Program-made: the position numbers and the translations under genes
Notes under the pieces: generated by a model
Told to the model about the DNA's origin: nothing
Databases searched by the model: none
The model's input: only the letters and a program-made list of their open reading frames with translations
Part shown: in pieces, positions 26,101-33,700 of the stretch
Layout: each line of letters begins with the position of its first letter
Numbering within the stretch: position 1 is the stretch's first letter
IMG/VR virus record: IMGVR_UViG_3300006919_010540
Coordinates: 1-41,745 of that record
Strand: one strand, 5' to 3'
DNA length: 41,745 nt
Origin: a virus

Positions 26101-26549
26101 AAAGGAAATGAAAGATATTTACCTTCTGAAGCTTCAATAATATTGTCTCTGGTTTCAAAGATATCAATATCTTCATTGTATAACATACGGAATAATAATT
26201 CAAAAGATTTAGGAGAACCTTTTGCTAAGTATACATCTCTTATCTTTTTAATTAATACTCTATCTTTAACAGCTGATGTTTCAACCGCTATAGGTAAAAA
26301 TTCTCTTTTAAAATAATTAATAAAGCTATCTAAAGTTGTGTCAATATCTTTATAAGAGGTAGAATTGTTAACCGCAGCCATTGGGTTGTCAATAGCTTTA
26401 AACATTTCTTTTACATTAACAGCTTCTGAATCATTTCTTTTATCTAAATATTCGTAATATGCTTCTATAAAAATTTTAAAAGAAGGATTATCAGAGTTAA
26501 TAAACTCTGGTAAGCTATCGCTAATAAATGATCTTACTGTTTTTTCCAT
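23181..26549 (-). CDS. Baseplate wedge protein in the gp7 position (1122 aa)
   Basis: A 1122-residue protein between gp6 and gp8, the place and approximate size of T4 gp7 (1032). The N-terminal ~150 residues (Leu-Pro-Glu-Phe-Ile, Phe-Ile-Glu-Ala-Tyr-Tyr-Glu-Tyr-Leu, Phe-Lys-Arg-Glu-Phe-Leu-Pro, Tyr-Leu-Ala-Lys-Gly-Ser-Pro-Lys-Ser-Phe-Glu-Leu-Leu-Phe-Arg) are conserved in the corresponding protein of marine T4-like phages. The remainder is beta-rich, with a Tyr/Asn/Asp-rich C-terminal half that includes Ile-Lys-Glu-Thr-Leu-His-Pro-Ala-Gly. It carries about 18 Asp-Ser-Asp/Glu motifs, among the highest counts here. It joins gp6 by a TAATG overlap and gp8 by GTGA. The gp7 name rests on order and size more than direct similarity to T4, so I leave the symbol empty. 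Confidence 0.75.
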   Translation of the reverse strand: MEKTVRSFISDSLPEFINSDNPSFKIFIEAYYEYLDKRNDSEAVNVKEMFKAIDNPMAAVNNSTSYKDIDTTLDSFINYFKREFLPIAVETSAVKDRVLIKKIRDVYLAKGSPKSFELLFRMLYNEDIDIFETRDNIIEASEGKYLSFPLATFKVVNYSDQLNDLNFSLATLSHSDDNFSTDSDVATVLSGQILGKTGDSDSAFIISCQLNFAFNPDVTQTYRITDPNDPRIFIEVSPFLSLVNLIAKNNAPGYIEGDIIQVKSVSLNRTFNVIVDSVNNGPVTGIHFRDRGEFFKEGDSFVFTPNAPGQGAGGGAIVTQVDKNGRILQVDGYNVRTGKLNNGFLSDDFENVIVPVIGGGSYNVLPDVSISSSTSINQGLPYAKNPTSPQGLNISPISTQIGTITDFTIFDRGYFADANDILIEAPMNVTVEGRSEFLKGQLVTFQYLDQKNEAFSNDSDRLDLSIKIYKTEDSGTKYNIKSIRIPYAMDSEIFQWIDSDFVIDSDNGLSLITSQWKRLVDSEDNFNYEVIKDSDQGFKVRIYNKFLNSLDHYHFNQLNNYTFNDSDYQFKWYNDYTDPKLGVDSEIAQWQNTGYFGIINRVSPTKKIISLSPAKNRAFASDSDLEEFDKIKNRVLRVAAFSPASNQVIIRNKKTLANYVAYHSRASFNPVLSSAGTTTKTFINEDGFLNSLSGGVIQDNYLYSHYTYIIQSNLSIDLWRAKIKETLHPAGLLLFGETNVNQNVNVPVNITGKSFNETLNTYYTFDTVLDHYTDPKDANRITADNTRYESNSFLFYNPTTLNLNAIRASNFEKGYDESIVSEYGASWFDYEPMGLVRKEFVDYDNFYNNYYNFDSESFKRHITSQDSDGNNKVNSLILNYKKFNNTVQDFYKKESRTRDSYDPVQIASTKFIDPINDVFNIYDSDLPVGFHVRWSDSENKTYKAIDYSKLKKDPQDNRTFKWFNTDRKREMMFKKASDFNQAMRLNGSLTFTEQDGTVYTDFEAFEKKWNEINSLRQDSEGWQVNGYSSFIQNMKVKPRFLYTTYAEKRTQDYRKFKTPFKPIVWNNTDSDNIIWNTHYQTGEDSVLNNSVGNIFDWYDANERADLEEWRDPLSSMKGRKVK

Positions 26550-28354
26550 TAGATACTACGTGATAGGTTTAAGTTTTTAATTATACTTGTTTCATTTTTT
26601 TCTAAAACATCTACTGATGAACCCTCAGTATCGGTTTGCAATACTATGTTTTCCGTAGCTTGTACATCGAAAGAATCAGGAATAGCTGTAAAAATTATTT
26701 CACCGTCTTGTGGGTTAAAATCCTGTAATTCTACAATTCCTGTTTCATAATTTATAGTTCCAGAGTAAGGAACTACAGTAATTTTTTCATCATCTATAAA
26801 ATCAAACAACCTTATATTACCATAACCATCATCATCAAAGCCTGATCTTACATCTCTGCCTTCTCTAAAAAATAAATTTGAAGTAACAACTCCTCCATTT
26901 TTTGCATTAAAACCATTAGCTGGATGATAAAGTTTATTGGAAAAATTTAAAGTATACTTATCTAAAGTTCCGTTTAAAGCAAAAGTTTTTATTTTTAAAG
27001 ATACTCTTGTATTAGAACTTATTATAGATGAATCAAGTTCTTCTACCTGTTTTGAAAAAAATGATTCAGTAAAATTAGCTAAAAAGTTGCCAATATAGGC
27101 ATTATTAAGATTTCCTATTAAAGATATTATTTTAGACTTTAAAGCATTTCTGTTAGTTACTAGTTTAGTTTCATCAAATATAACTACACTTTTTAAAACT
27201 AAATATATAATTTCTGGATCTACAAATTGTGGTCTTATTGTTACTACGCTACTTTTATTAAGTATTTCAGTAAGTAGAGTGTCTTTAGTAGATGTAGTAA
27301 GCTTGTCTCCTGATTTTGGTTTAATAGCAATAAAAACTTTTCCTGGCTGGTTTACTTTTTCACCACCGTAAACATTTATAGATTGAATGTCTGCAAATTT
27401 ATTAATTAAGAAAGTTTTATAGTCATTTTCAGTAACAGCTCTAAACTGAGATTGAAACCAATGAGGAGCATTATCCTTTATAGACTGTATACTTTCAGGT
27501 GGTTGTCCACCTTGAGAAATATCAGGTGTATTTAAAATAGTAATATCTGTTCTACCTGGTATGTTAATACTAAAAGTTCTAGCGCCGTTAGCTATAGAAC
27601 CAGAAGATTGAATAAAAGTAGCTAAAATTACACTACCTATGCTAGGTTTATTACCTAAAACATTATTACCAAATACTATTCGATGTGTACTATCTTTTGA
27701 TTCTTCTACAAAAAATACTCTTGAATTTTTATCTACTGATGTCATACCTTCTAGTTCTGGTGTAACTTGAGTATATTTTATACCGTTTACACTAACTTTT
27801 AAAGTAGTTGTGTCAATATTAGGTAAGTTTAAATCAAAAGAAGGGTATTCTACTGAAGCGTTATTATTAACAAATCTTTGAGTAAATAATCTACCTTCAT
27901 AAATTTGTACATCAATAGTGCTATTAACTTGACCAGAAACAAAACCTACTGTATAATCTTGAATTGTGTAAAAATTAAATTTAGTGTCACCAGAAGAAGC
28001 AGAGAAAAAAGAACCTGCTGGAATAACATAAAAACCTTCTGAACCTAATCTAGGTACATTTAATTTAATTGTTGTAGAAGAAGACCTAGCTGATCTAGGA
28101 ACATAATTTAAAGATTTAGCTAAAGACACTACGTTACTTCTAATTAAAGAAGTATCTAAAAAAGATTCATTTAACTGAAAATTTGCTGTAAGTGCATTGT
28201 AATGAGTGTTATATGCTAATATATCCATTAACAAGTTTAAACTTGAGCCTGAAAATTCATAGTCAGAAAATTCTGGCCTTTCTTTAAAATAATTTACTAG
28301 ATCATCTTTAATAGATTGAAAATCTAAATCGCTTACTATCGGTCTTTGATCCAT
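26549..28354 (-). CDS. 6: Baseplate wedge protein, T4 gp6-like
   Basis: A 601-residue protein (T4 gp6 is 660), the core wedge subunit that forms the inner ring of the baseplate. The N-terminus is diagnostic: Asp-Leu-Asp-Phe-Gln-Ser-Ile-Lys, Tyr-Glu-Phe-Ser-Gly-Ser-Ser-Leu-Asn-Leu-Leu-Met-Asp-Ile-Leu-Ala-Tyr-Asn-Thr-His-Tyr and Asn-Glu-Ser-Phe-Leu-Asp-Thr-Ser. The baseplate J-like middle has Ala-Pro-His-Trp-Phe-Gln-Ser-Gln-Phe-Arg-Ala-Val-Thr-Glu-Asn-Asp-Tyr-Lys. The gene follows gp25 by TAATG, as in many T4-like genomes, and precedes the gp7-like gene. It contains no Asp-Ser-Asp/Glu motif, in contrast to gp7-like and gp8 next to it. Confident. Confidence 0.95.
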   Translation of the reverse strand: MDQRPIVSDLDFQSIKDDLVNYFKERPEFSDYEFSGSSLNLLMDILAYNTHYNALTANFQLNESFLDTSLIRSNVVSLAKSLNYVPRSARSSSTTIKLNVPRLGSEGFYVIPAGSFFSASSGDTKFNFYTIQDYTVGFVSGQVNSTIDVQIYEGRLFTQRFVNNNASVEYPSFDLNLPNIDTTTLKVSVNGIKYTQVTPELEGMTSVDKNSRVFFVEESKDSTHRIVFGNNVLGNKPSIGSVILATFIQSSGSIANGARTFSINIPGRTDITILNTPDISQGGQPPESIQSIKDNAPHWFQSQFRAVTENDYKTFLINKFADIQSINVYGGEKVNQPGKVFIAIKPKSGDKLTTSTKDTLLTEILNKSSVVTIRPQFVDPEIIYLVLKSVVIFDETKLVTNRNALKSKIISLIGNLNNAYIGNFLANFTESFFSKQVEELDSSIISSNTRVSLKIKTFALNGTLDKYTLNFSNKLYHPANGFNAKNGGVVTSNLFFREGRDVRSGFDDDGYGNIRLFDFIDDEKITVVPYSGTINYETGIVELQDFNPQDGEIIFTAIPDSFDVQATENIVLQTDTEGSSVDVLEKNETSIIKNLNLSRSI

Positions 28355-28761
28355 TATCTAAGCCTTTTAAGTACGGTTTCAAAAGTGTTAACTGTTTTAC
28401 TAGATATAATATTATACACTATAGTAATAAAGTAAGCATTTGTATCAGAATTATCTCTAATTTCAATATCTCTTACTACTATTCTAGGTTCGTAATTTGT
28501 TAATACATCGTTAATAACAGTTTTTAAATCGTTAGCTACTACAGGTGAAATAGGTTCAAATAATATGCTTCTTATATTGCAACCTAATGTGGGTTGAAAA
28601 GGTCTTTCAAAAAAATTAGTGTTAATTAACGTCTTTATGCTTTGCTGTATAGCGTTAACATCACTTTTCGTACCCAAATCACCTGTAATTGGGTTTATAC
28701 TGAAAGACAAGTCAAAGTCTTTGTAAATTTTGGTCTTTTCATATGTTTGTAGTTGTGCCAT
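28354..28761 (-). CDS. 25: Baseplate wedge protein, T4 gp25-like
   Basis: A 135-residue protein (T4 gp25 is 132) of the gp25/lysozyme-like baseplate family, the sheath-initiating wedge component shared with type VI secretion TssE. Asp-Val-Asn-Ala-Ile-Gln-Gln-Ser-Ile-Lys-Thr-Leu-Ile, Glu-Arg-Pro-Phe-Gln-Pro-Thr-Leu-Gly-Cys, Leu-Phe-Glu-Pro and Tyr-Glu-Pro-Arg-Ile are the family landmarks; the Glu-Pro-Arg motif is present. It heads the gp25-gp6-gp7-gp8 block. No Shine-Dalgarno sequence precedes its ATG; AATAAATAAAAC lies directly upstream and a TATAAT at 28795-28790 further up. No Asp-Ser-Asp motif. Confident. Confidence 0.95.
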   Translation of the reverse strand: MAQLQTYEKTKIYKDFDLSFSINPITGDLGTKSDVNAIQQSIKTLINTNFFERPFQPTLGCNIRSILFEPISPVVANDLKTVINDVLTNYEPRIVVRDIEIRDNSDTNAYFITIVYNIISSKTVNTFETVLKRLR

Positions 28762-28765
28762 GTTT

Positions 28766-28784
28766 TATTTATTCTAGATAAATA
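28766..28784. promoter_or_regulatory. Divergent late-promoter-like octamers between gp25 and the fibre genes
   Basis: The 52-nt gap between divergent genes holds AATAAATA on minus (28773-28766), 4 nt before the gp25 ATG, and GATAAATA on plus (28777-28784), 29 nt before the fibre ATG. Both are one-base variants of T4 TATAAATA. The minus-strand copy is too close for a leader; a sigma70-like TATAAT at 28795-28790 on minus is an alternative. This is probably the divergent start of the wedge operon and the fibre operon. Confidence 0.5.
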
Positions 28785-28813
28785 ACTATATTATAGATAA
28801 CCTGCAGGTAAAA

Positions 28814-30790
28814 ATGTCCGGAAGAAAAAACCACGGTAACAATTCAAAACGATTTGACGTTAATTCTTTTTACGCTTACATTAAAAAAGCGCATATAGAA
28901 GAACTTTTAGACGCAGATGGTAATACACCTTTTGATTCGGAATCTATAGATAAAAGCGTTTGGGATTATGCTGCTTATCTTTATAAAGATATCCAAAATT
29001 ATGGAGGTTTGTTATCTTATTTTGATTCAGATTCTTTTAGAGATGATTCAGATGGTTCAGGTAACAATACTTGGTCTGCTATTTCTAAAACTAGTGCTGT
29101 AACTAAAGTATATAAACCTTTAAAAAGATGGTTATATTCATTAGATTCAGAAGATGGTATTAATAATACTATAGATCTTATTACAGGTGGCTTTAATAGA
29201 CGTTATTACACTCTTCCTTTATCAGATTCAGAAGGAACTGTTAGACATGTAAATATTTACACATTTTTAAAATCTCATTTTGACAGATGGTTACAGTTTG
29301 ATCCGTATGAAAGAAAAAAATTATCTTCAAGAATTATTGATAACTTAGAAGAAGATTCTGATCAAAGATATCAATACGCTAATCAAATTATTAGAGCAGT
29401 AGAAGAAGATTCAGATTTACAACGCAGGTTAGTTGAATTAATTAGTAATGTACTACAAACAGATTCAGAAGTAAGAAACGAAATTCTTAGAACTACAATT
29501 ACTGCGTTTCAAAATGATTCAGATAAAGCTAGAGAATTAGTAGAAATTATTAGTGCTGTACTGGAAACAGATTCAGAAATAAGAAACGAATTCGGAGATC
29601 ACTTCTTAGTATCTTTAAGAAATGATTCTGATCAACAAGTCGAGTTAGGTTTTATTTTATCTAGTCATGAATTTACTGAACTTAATACAGATAAAATATA
29701 TGCTAGACAAGTACTACCTATGGATGGAAATGATACCGGTAACATAGGTGATTCTGATAATAAATGGTCATTAGGTAATTTTGAAACTATTAGAACAGAT
29801 ACTTTAAAAGTAAGAGGTCTAGATAAAGATAGAATAGTTTATGTTAGTGATTCAGAAGGAACGCTAGCTACTCATAAAGACTTACAATGGCAAAACGATT
29901 CAGAATTAATTACAACTAGATTAACAACAACTGTTGATACCACTTTAGCTTCAACTAGAGTTACTGATCTTGACCCTACTGGAGTAGTTTTTGTATCTAA
30001 CGATTCAGAAAACAGATTAATAACTAGTAACAATTTAAGATTTACTAACAATACTTTGTATTACATGGGACGTGCTGTTCTACCAATAGATTCAGAAATG
30101 CTTAAAACTCTATTGGTAGAAAATATCGATTCAGAATTCAGTCAGTATGTAGGTCTAGATTCTGAAGCTGTAGAGAAAATTATTGGTGGTTCAACTGTTC
30201 TTTCACAAGTAGCAGTACCTGTAGGTGATAGAGGAAATATTTATTATATCGATTCAGATAATACTAATAAACTAGTAAATGGACCTTTAATTAAAATAGG
30301 TAATGATAGAGAAAATTATTATATTTCTCCTGGTGAATTAAGTGAAGCATTATCAAGACATAGCGAACATGAAAGTGGAGATGTTATCTGGGATCTAGAT
30401 TTACAAAATCCTAATGTGGGTGGTGCCGCTTATGTACATGATTCTGATGGAGCCGGAAACAAATCTTGGACTTTAGATAGTAATATTACTATTAATGGTG
30501 GTATTAATGAAGGTAGAATAGTTCATAACCCTAACACTAAGAAAACTTTTTATAATGATGGTGTAAATAAAATACATGAACTAGGCACTGCTAGAGATTT
30601 TTCTGATGTAATCGTTATGCAGCCCCTTACAGGTAGCCCTGATTCAGACACTCTTGGTAAAGAAGGTTTACGACCAGGTACTATTACAGTAGCTGATGGC
30701 ACTAATTGGGATCCAGGTTCTATTGGAGGAGCTACTCCTTATCCGGTATTCTGGGATGGTGGTCAATGGCTATACTTCTCAATGTTCTAA
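28814..30790 (+). CDS. DSD-rich tail fibre-like protein A (658 aa)
   Basis: A 658-residue fibre-like protein, paralogous to the next gene at both ends. It has an N-terminal domain (Arg-Phe-Asp-Val-Asn-Ser-Phe-Tyr to about 170); a helical repeat of exactly 18 residues with Asp-Ser-Asp/Glu at 181, 199, 217, 235, 253 and 271; a beta-rich middle; and a C-terminal domain ending Pro-Gly-Thr-Ile-Thr-Val-Ala-Asp-Gly, Pro-Tyr-Pro-Val-Phe-Trp-Asp-Gly-Gly-Gln-Trp, a tip seen in marine phage fibres. Asp-Ser-Asp-Gly-x-Gly-Asn-x2-Trp occurs twice. I count 21 Asp-Ser-Asp/Glu motifs. It is on plus, opposite to the surrounding virion genes. Weak AGGT ribosome site five bases before ATG. Receptor-binding or fibre-shaft role is inferred from composition and context. 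Confidence 0.7.
   Translation: MSGRKNHGNNSKRFDVNSFYAYIKKAHIEELLDADGNTPFDSESIDKSVWDYAAYLYKDIQNYGGLLSYFDSDSFRDDSDGSGNNTWSAISKTSAVTKVYKPLKRWLYSLDSEDGINNTIDLITGGFNRRYYTLPLSDSEGTVRHVNIYTFLKSHFDRWLQFDPYERKKLSSRIIDNLEEDSDQRYQYANQIIRAVEEDSDLQRRLVELISNVLQTDSEVRNEILRTTITAFQNDSDKARELVEIISAVLETDSEIRNEFGDHFLVSLRNDSDQQVELGFILSSHEFTELNTDKIYARQVLPMDGNDTGNIGDSDNKWSLGNFETIRTDTLKVRGLDKDRIVYVSDSEGTLATHKDLQWQNDSELITTRLTTTVDTTLASTRVTDLDPTGVVFVSNDSENRLITSNNLRFTNNTLYYMGRAVLPIDSEMLKTLLVENIDSEFSQYVGLDSEAVEKIIGGSTVLSQVAVPVGDRGNIYYIDSDNTNKLVNGPLIKIGNDRENYYISPGELSEALSRHSEHESGDVIWDLDLQNPNVGGAAYVHDSDGAGNKSWTLDSNITINGGINEGRIVHNPNTKKTFYNDGVNKIHELGTARDFSDVIVMQPLTGSPDSDTLGKEGLRPGTITVADGTNWDPGSIGGATPYPVFWDGGQWLYFSMF
29354..29677 (+). 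repeat. Six tandem 18-residue (54-nt) DSD helical repeats in fibre A
   Basis: Asp-Ser-(Asp/Glu) recurs at residues 181, 199, 217, 235, 253 and 271 with no deviation from 18. The consensus is roughly Asp-Ser-Asp-x4-(Glu/Leu)-Leu-x2-Ile-Ile-x3-Leu-x2. Eighteen residues equal five helical turns, so each motif would fall on one face of a continuous helix or cap each helix of a solenoid. The nucleotide copies have diverged, so the period is kept at the protein level. Confidence 0.85.
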
Positions 30791-30799
30791 GAGGTCATT

Positions 30800-33700
30800 A
30801 TGCCGGGTAAATTTCATTATAAAAATCAATCACAACGTTTTGATCTTTATACTTTTTACGCTTTATTAACTAAGTGCAAAATTGTCGAACTGTTAGACAA
30901 AAACGGTCATACCCCTTTTGACTCTGATACGATTAACAATAATGTATTAGATTACGCTTTACAAATTTACAAAGATATTTTAGATAATGGTATTATAACA
31001 TATTTTGATTCTGATTCTTTTAGACATGATTCAGATGGTAGCGGTAACAACGGTTGGAATGGTGTAACAAGAAACGCCTCTACAGCAAGAGTATATGAAC
31101 CATTAAGAAAGTTTTTATATTCTCAATCTAATAACAACGGTGTTGACGAAACTCAAGATATCATTACTACAGGTTTTAGCAGAAAATATTATACAATACC
31201 TCTTTCGGATTCAGAAGGAACAGTTAACCATATTAATGTATATTCTTTTATGAAAAGACACTTAAACAGATGGTTGTCTTATGATAGTTTTGAAAGATAT
31301 AAATTAACTAAAAATATTTTAACTGTAATGCAACAAGATTCTGATGTAAGCAATTTTTTTGCTAATCAGTTTATAAAAGCTTGTGAAGAAGATTCAGATT
31401 TATCTAGAAGAACTGTAGAGATGTACAGTAACAGATTGCAATCTGATTCTGAAGTTAGACAAGAGTTTCTCAAAACAGCTATTACAGCTTTATCCGGCCT
31501 AGCACCAGGTGGTGATTCTGATTCCGCTAGAGCTTTAACTGAAGTAGTAAGTTCAGTTTATGAAAATGATTCTGAAGTTAGAAACGAGTTTGGTGATCAA
31601 ATTGTTAATTCTTTGTTAGAAGACTCAGATCAACAAAACGAATTAAGAGATATTATAAGCAGTACAGAACTTGTTGTATTAAATGCTCCATTAGTTACAG
31701 CAAGACAAGTATTACCTATGCCGGCACCACCAGCAGCACCATTTGTAGCTGGTCAGACTGTAGAGTATATAGGATACTCCAATCCTAACAGTAGACAATC
31801 TTTTTATGTAAATGTAAACGATGCATTAGGTGGCGCACCACCACCACCAGGATCAGTTATTACACCTCCATATTATGGTGGTTCCGGTGTAGTAATAAAA
31901 GATATACTTTTAGCAGGTGATCTAAACTCACCCTCTGAATTTTTAGAATTTAAATTGATAGGTGATAGTGATGGAGCCGGAAACATTCAAAACAATGCAT
32001 ATGATTTACAAGACAACTTAAATACTGGTTTCCAAGACGATAACTTTAATTCTATAACCGGTGGTAATACATTTGGCGGGAATTATTTTCCTAATTTTAA
32101 TGTTACCAATTATTTAATAATAGATTCAGTTGGAGATTTAGGCACACCAGGTGATGCTTATTTAAAATTTGATGTTTATTATACACCACAGGTTGGATCA
32201 TTTGTTTTCTCATCAGCTGAACAAGCTGCAGGTGTTATATTTAAATTTAAAATCGTATTTGATAGTGATTCTTTAATTAGTTCTAACCCACCACAATCAT
32301 CAGTTTCTACCGGATCTATAGGAGATTCAAATACAAAATGGTCTACTGCTAATTTTACTACATTAAGATCAGACAATACAAAAATAGATAACGCTGTTAG
32401 AAATAGAATTGTTTTAATTAATGATTCAGAAGGTATATTATATTACACCACAGTAAGAGCTTATTGGGCTAAAGATTCAGACAACGACTCTGATTTTAAA
32501 TTTGTTATAACTAGACTACAAGCAAATGTAGATTCTAAGTTTGCTTCTCTTAGAGTAAAAGATTTAGAAGCAAAGGGTATAGTACATATATCTAATGATT
32601 CAGAACAAACAGAAATAGATAGATTAATTACTAATAACAATTTATTTTTTAATGATTCAGATGGTATTATCTACAAAAATAAAAAATTAATAGCTATTGA
32701 TTCTGATAAATTTTATGATTTATTAATAGAAAATAGAGGTCTGTATACAATAGATTCTGATGGTGTAGATAGTGTAATTAAAGATACACCAGTTAAGTCT
32801 GAGTACTCTTGGTTTATAGGACAACGAGGTGATACATATGTTATTAACCCGGAATCAACTGATTCTGATTCTAATAATCTTTTTACAAGAAAGCTCGTAT
32901 ATACAAGTGATAAAGTAGTAGACTCGCAACAAGAATTATCTAGAGCTTTAGGTGATGTTGTAACTAAACAAGAAGTATTTGATACATGGTATAGAATTTC
33001 TCACCGATATAATGGTGGCGGAACTCCAGGTACTTTTAATTACCCTGCAAACTCAACTGAACAGAATAGTTGGGCGTTTGATGCAGTTAATGATATCATA
33101 TACACTACCGCTAACACAACTACTTACTGTGGTTTTATATCTTCAGATACTTATGATGATTTTACTTTTAATTCAACTCTTAATGCACCATACGTGACGC
33201 CTAGCAACCCGGATACTAATGATGATGATGTAATTTCTTCCATTGTCGCTTTTGTTACAGAAGGTCAATTTGGTCAACCGGGTTATAGAGAACATACTCT
33301 TTCTTTTATTAGAAACCATGGTGGTTTTCCTATGTTAACTCAAAACTATGGGTCTTTAGGACCTGTCACTTGGGCATTAGTTTATAATTATAATCAAGAC
33401 GATGTACGATTATTAGTTAACGGTACCTCTACAGCTCCAGTTTCTACAGCTCCTTGGAACACTTCTCCATATGGTACAAAAGTATGGATAAGAAGAAAAG
33501 GAGATAATATTACAGCTTATTGTTCTCAAATGAATGATTCTACATACACGTTAGATTCAGACACTGAAATTGTTTGGGACTTAGCTTCAGATTCTGATAC
33601 TATTAAATTTAGAGGTCCTGTTAGATATGGTTATGGTGCTCATAGTCAAAACGGTTCATACTGGTCTGATATATTCTTTGCACCTGATGCAGGATCTTAT

